Shown piece by piece: positions 5,386 to 6,104 of a stretch of DNA of 6,104 nucleotides (within the stretch, counting starts at the first letter, position 1; each line of letters starts with the position of its first letter). Under the pieces are notes generated by a model, which was not told the origin of the DNA, did not search any database, and saw only the letters and a program-made list of their open reading frames with translations. The translations under genes and the position numbers were made by a program. The stretch is from Treponema sp. (GTDB taxonomy: Bacteria; Spirochaetota; Spirochaetia; Treponematales; Rectinemataceae), in the NCBI GenBank assembly GCA_017849315.1, contig JAFIHQ010000164.1, positions 1 to 6,104 on the forward strand, read 5' to 3'.

Positions 5386-6104
5386 AAAACAGTCAATCTT
5401 CCAAGCTGTCCGATAACGCACGGGAGCTTGGCCTTCTGGGATTCATCGTCGTTCTGGCGCTTCTTTTTCAAGTCCGGAATCCTGAGTTTTTGACGTTCTC
5501 CAATTTGCGCGATCTTCTCAATAACACGGCCATTCTTGGTGTGTTGTCTGTCGGCATGATGATGATACTGCTCACTGGCGGTATCGATCTGTCAATTGGC
5601 GCAACCATCGCATTCTCAGGCATGGTGACCGCACTAACGGTGAGTGCGTATCCAACAATATCACCGATTCTGTCGCTCGCCGAAGGTACACTTGTGGGAG
5701 TCGTGATTGGTATCATCGTTGGTTTTCTCGTCGCCTATTGCAAGATTCTGCCCATCATCGCATCCCTTGGTATGATGAATATTGTGCGAGGCCTTACCTA
5801 CCTGGTCAGCAAGGGCAAATGGGTAAGTGCCTACCAGATGTCAGACGGGTTTAAGGCGATTTCTATAGGTACAACCTTGGGAATAAACAATCTTATCCTT
5901 ATTGCTATCGTAATCTACGCTGTTTTTGCCTATTTTTTAAGTAGTACGAGAACAGGAAGGTATATCTACGCTGTTGGTTCCAGCCCAGACACCGCTGATG
6001 TCGTTGGTATTCCCCGCAAACGTATTCTGCTCTTGGTCTACACCACGATGGGCGCCCTTGCAGGGCTTGCGGGCGTGCTCTGGGTGAGTCGTTATGCTTC
6101 TGCA
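5382..6104 (+). CDS. RbsC/RhaP-type sugar ABC transporter permease, 3' end beyond the window
   Basis: The 241 codons visible remain open to the last base; family members are usually about 320-350 aa, so roughly 80-100 residues are missing. It is an inner-membrane subunit of the BPD_transp_2 family. Membrane segments can be seen at about 16-31, 49-66, 72-90, 102-120, 169-187 and 213-235. The family hallmark TGGIDLSIGA is at 65-74. The cytoplasmic coupling region TGRYIYAVGSSPDTADVVGI (191-210) has SSPDTADVVGI where RbsC-like proteins have GxNxxAAxxxGI. The passages SLGMMNIVRGLTYLVSKGKW (128-147) and GALAGLAGVLWVSRYASA (224-241) resemble rhamnose/AI-2 permeases (RhaP/LsrC type). Start ATG at 5382 overlaps the ATPase TGA by four bases (ATGA) and has a good Shine-Dalgarno. 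No separate binding-protein gene is seen, so it and possibly a second permease should follow downstream. Confidence 0.92.
   Translation, partial: MKNSQSSKLSDNARELGLLGFIVVLALLFQVRNPEFLTFSNLRDLLNNTAILGVLSVGMMMILLTGGIDLSIGATIAFSGMVTALTVSAYPTISPILSLAEGTLVGVVIGIIVGFLVAYCKILPIIASLGMMNIVRGLTYLVSKGKWVSAYQMSDGFKAISIGTTLGINNLILIAIVIYAVFAYFLSSTRTGRYIYAVGSSPDTADVVGIPRKRILLLVYTTMGALAGLAGVLWVSRYASA

Overview
The window carries the inner ends of two back-to-back transcription units and a regulator between them. All six genes are in accord with an anaerobic, sugar-fermenting bacterium of intermediate GC content. Spirochaetes (Treponema/Sphaerochaeta-like) or Firmicutes seem most likely, because the pairing of a NuoE-like hydrogenase subunit with a small GHKL ATPase is typical there; nothing in the window proves the taxon.

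Left part, minus strand (1-1200). This is the start of an [FeFe]-hydrogenase-type operon. A sigma70-like promoter at 1172-1200 is followed by a short leader, then a NuoE/HydC-like [2Fe-2S] protein (610-1089), then a small stand-alone GHKL ATPase (14-562). A Shine-Dalgarno at the left edge shows that another gene starts just outside. By analogy with known operons this should be another [2Fe-2S] subunit, followed by the NuoF-like HydB and the catalytic HydA, but none of these can be seen here.

Middle, minus strand (1263-2162). An AraC-family regulator with an N-terminal cupin-like sensor domain and a C-terminal double helix-turn-helix is transcribed divergently from the sugar genes. The 144-bp divergent spacer (2163-2306) holds a good promoter for the sugar operon, a 21-bp-phased direct repeat that looks like AraC-family half-sites, and a small inverted repeat touching the -35 box.

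Right part, plus strand (2307-6104). A sugar operon encodes an L-arabinose/L-fucose isomerase-like enzyme (489 aa, GTG start), an RbsA-type double-domain sugar ABC ATPase (520 aa) and the first 241 residues of an RbsC/RhaP-type permease, whose start overlaps the ATPase stop (ATGA). The substrate-binding protein, any second permease, and kinase or aldolase genes would lie beyond the right edge. The permease and the ATPase Q-loop region look most like the rhamnose/AI-2 branch of this transporter family, whereas the isomerase is an AraA-fold protein with all metal ligands in place. The sugar is therefore probably a pentose or deoxyhexose, but its identity cannot be fixed from the sequence.

Working model (inference): the AraC-type protein senses the sugar and activates the import/isomerisation operon, while the neighbouring hydrogenase operon disposes of reducing equivalents from fermentation. 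No mobile elements, tRNAs, rRNAs or CRISPR arrays were seen.
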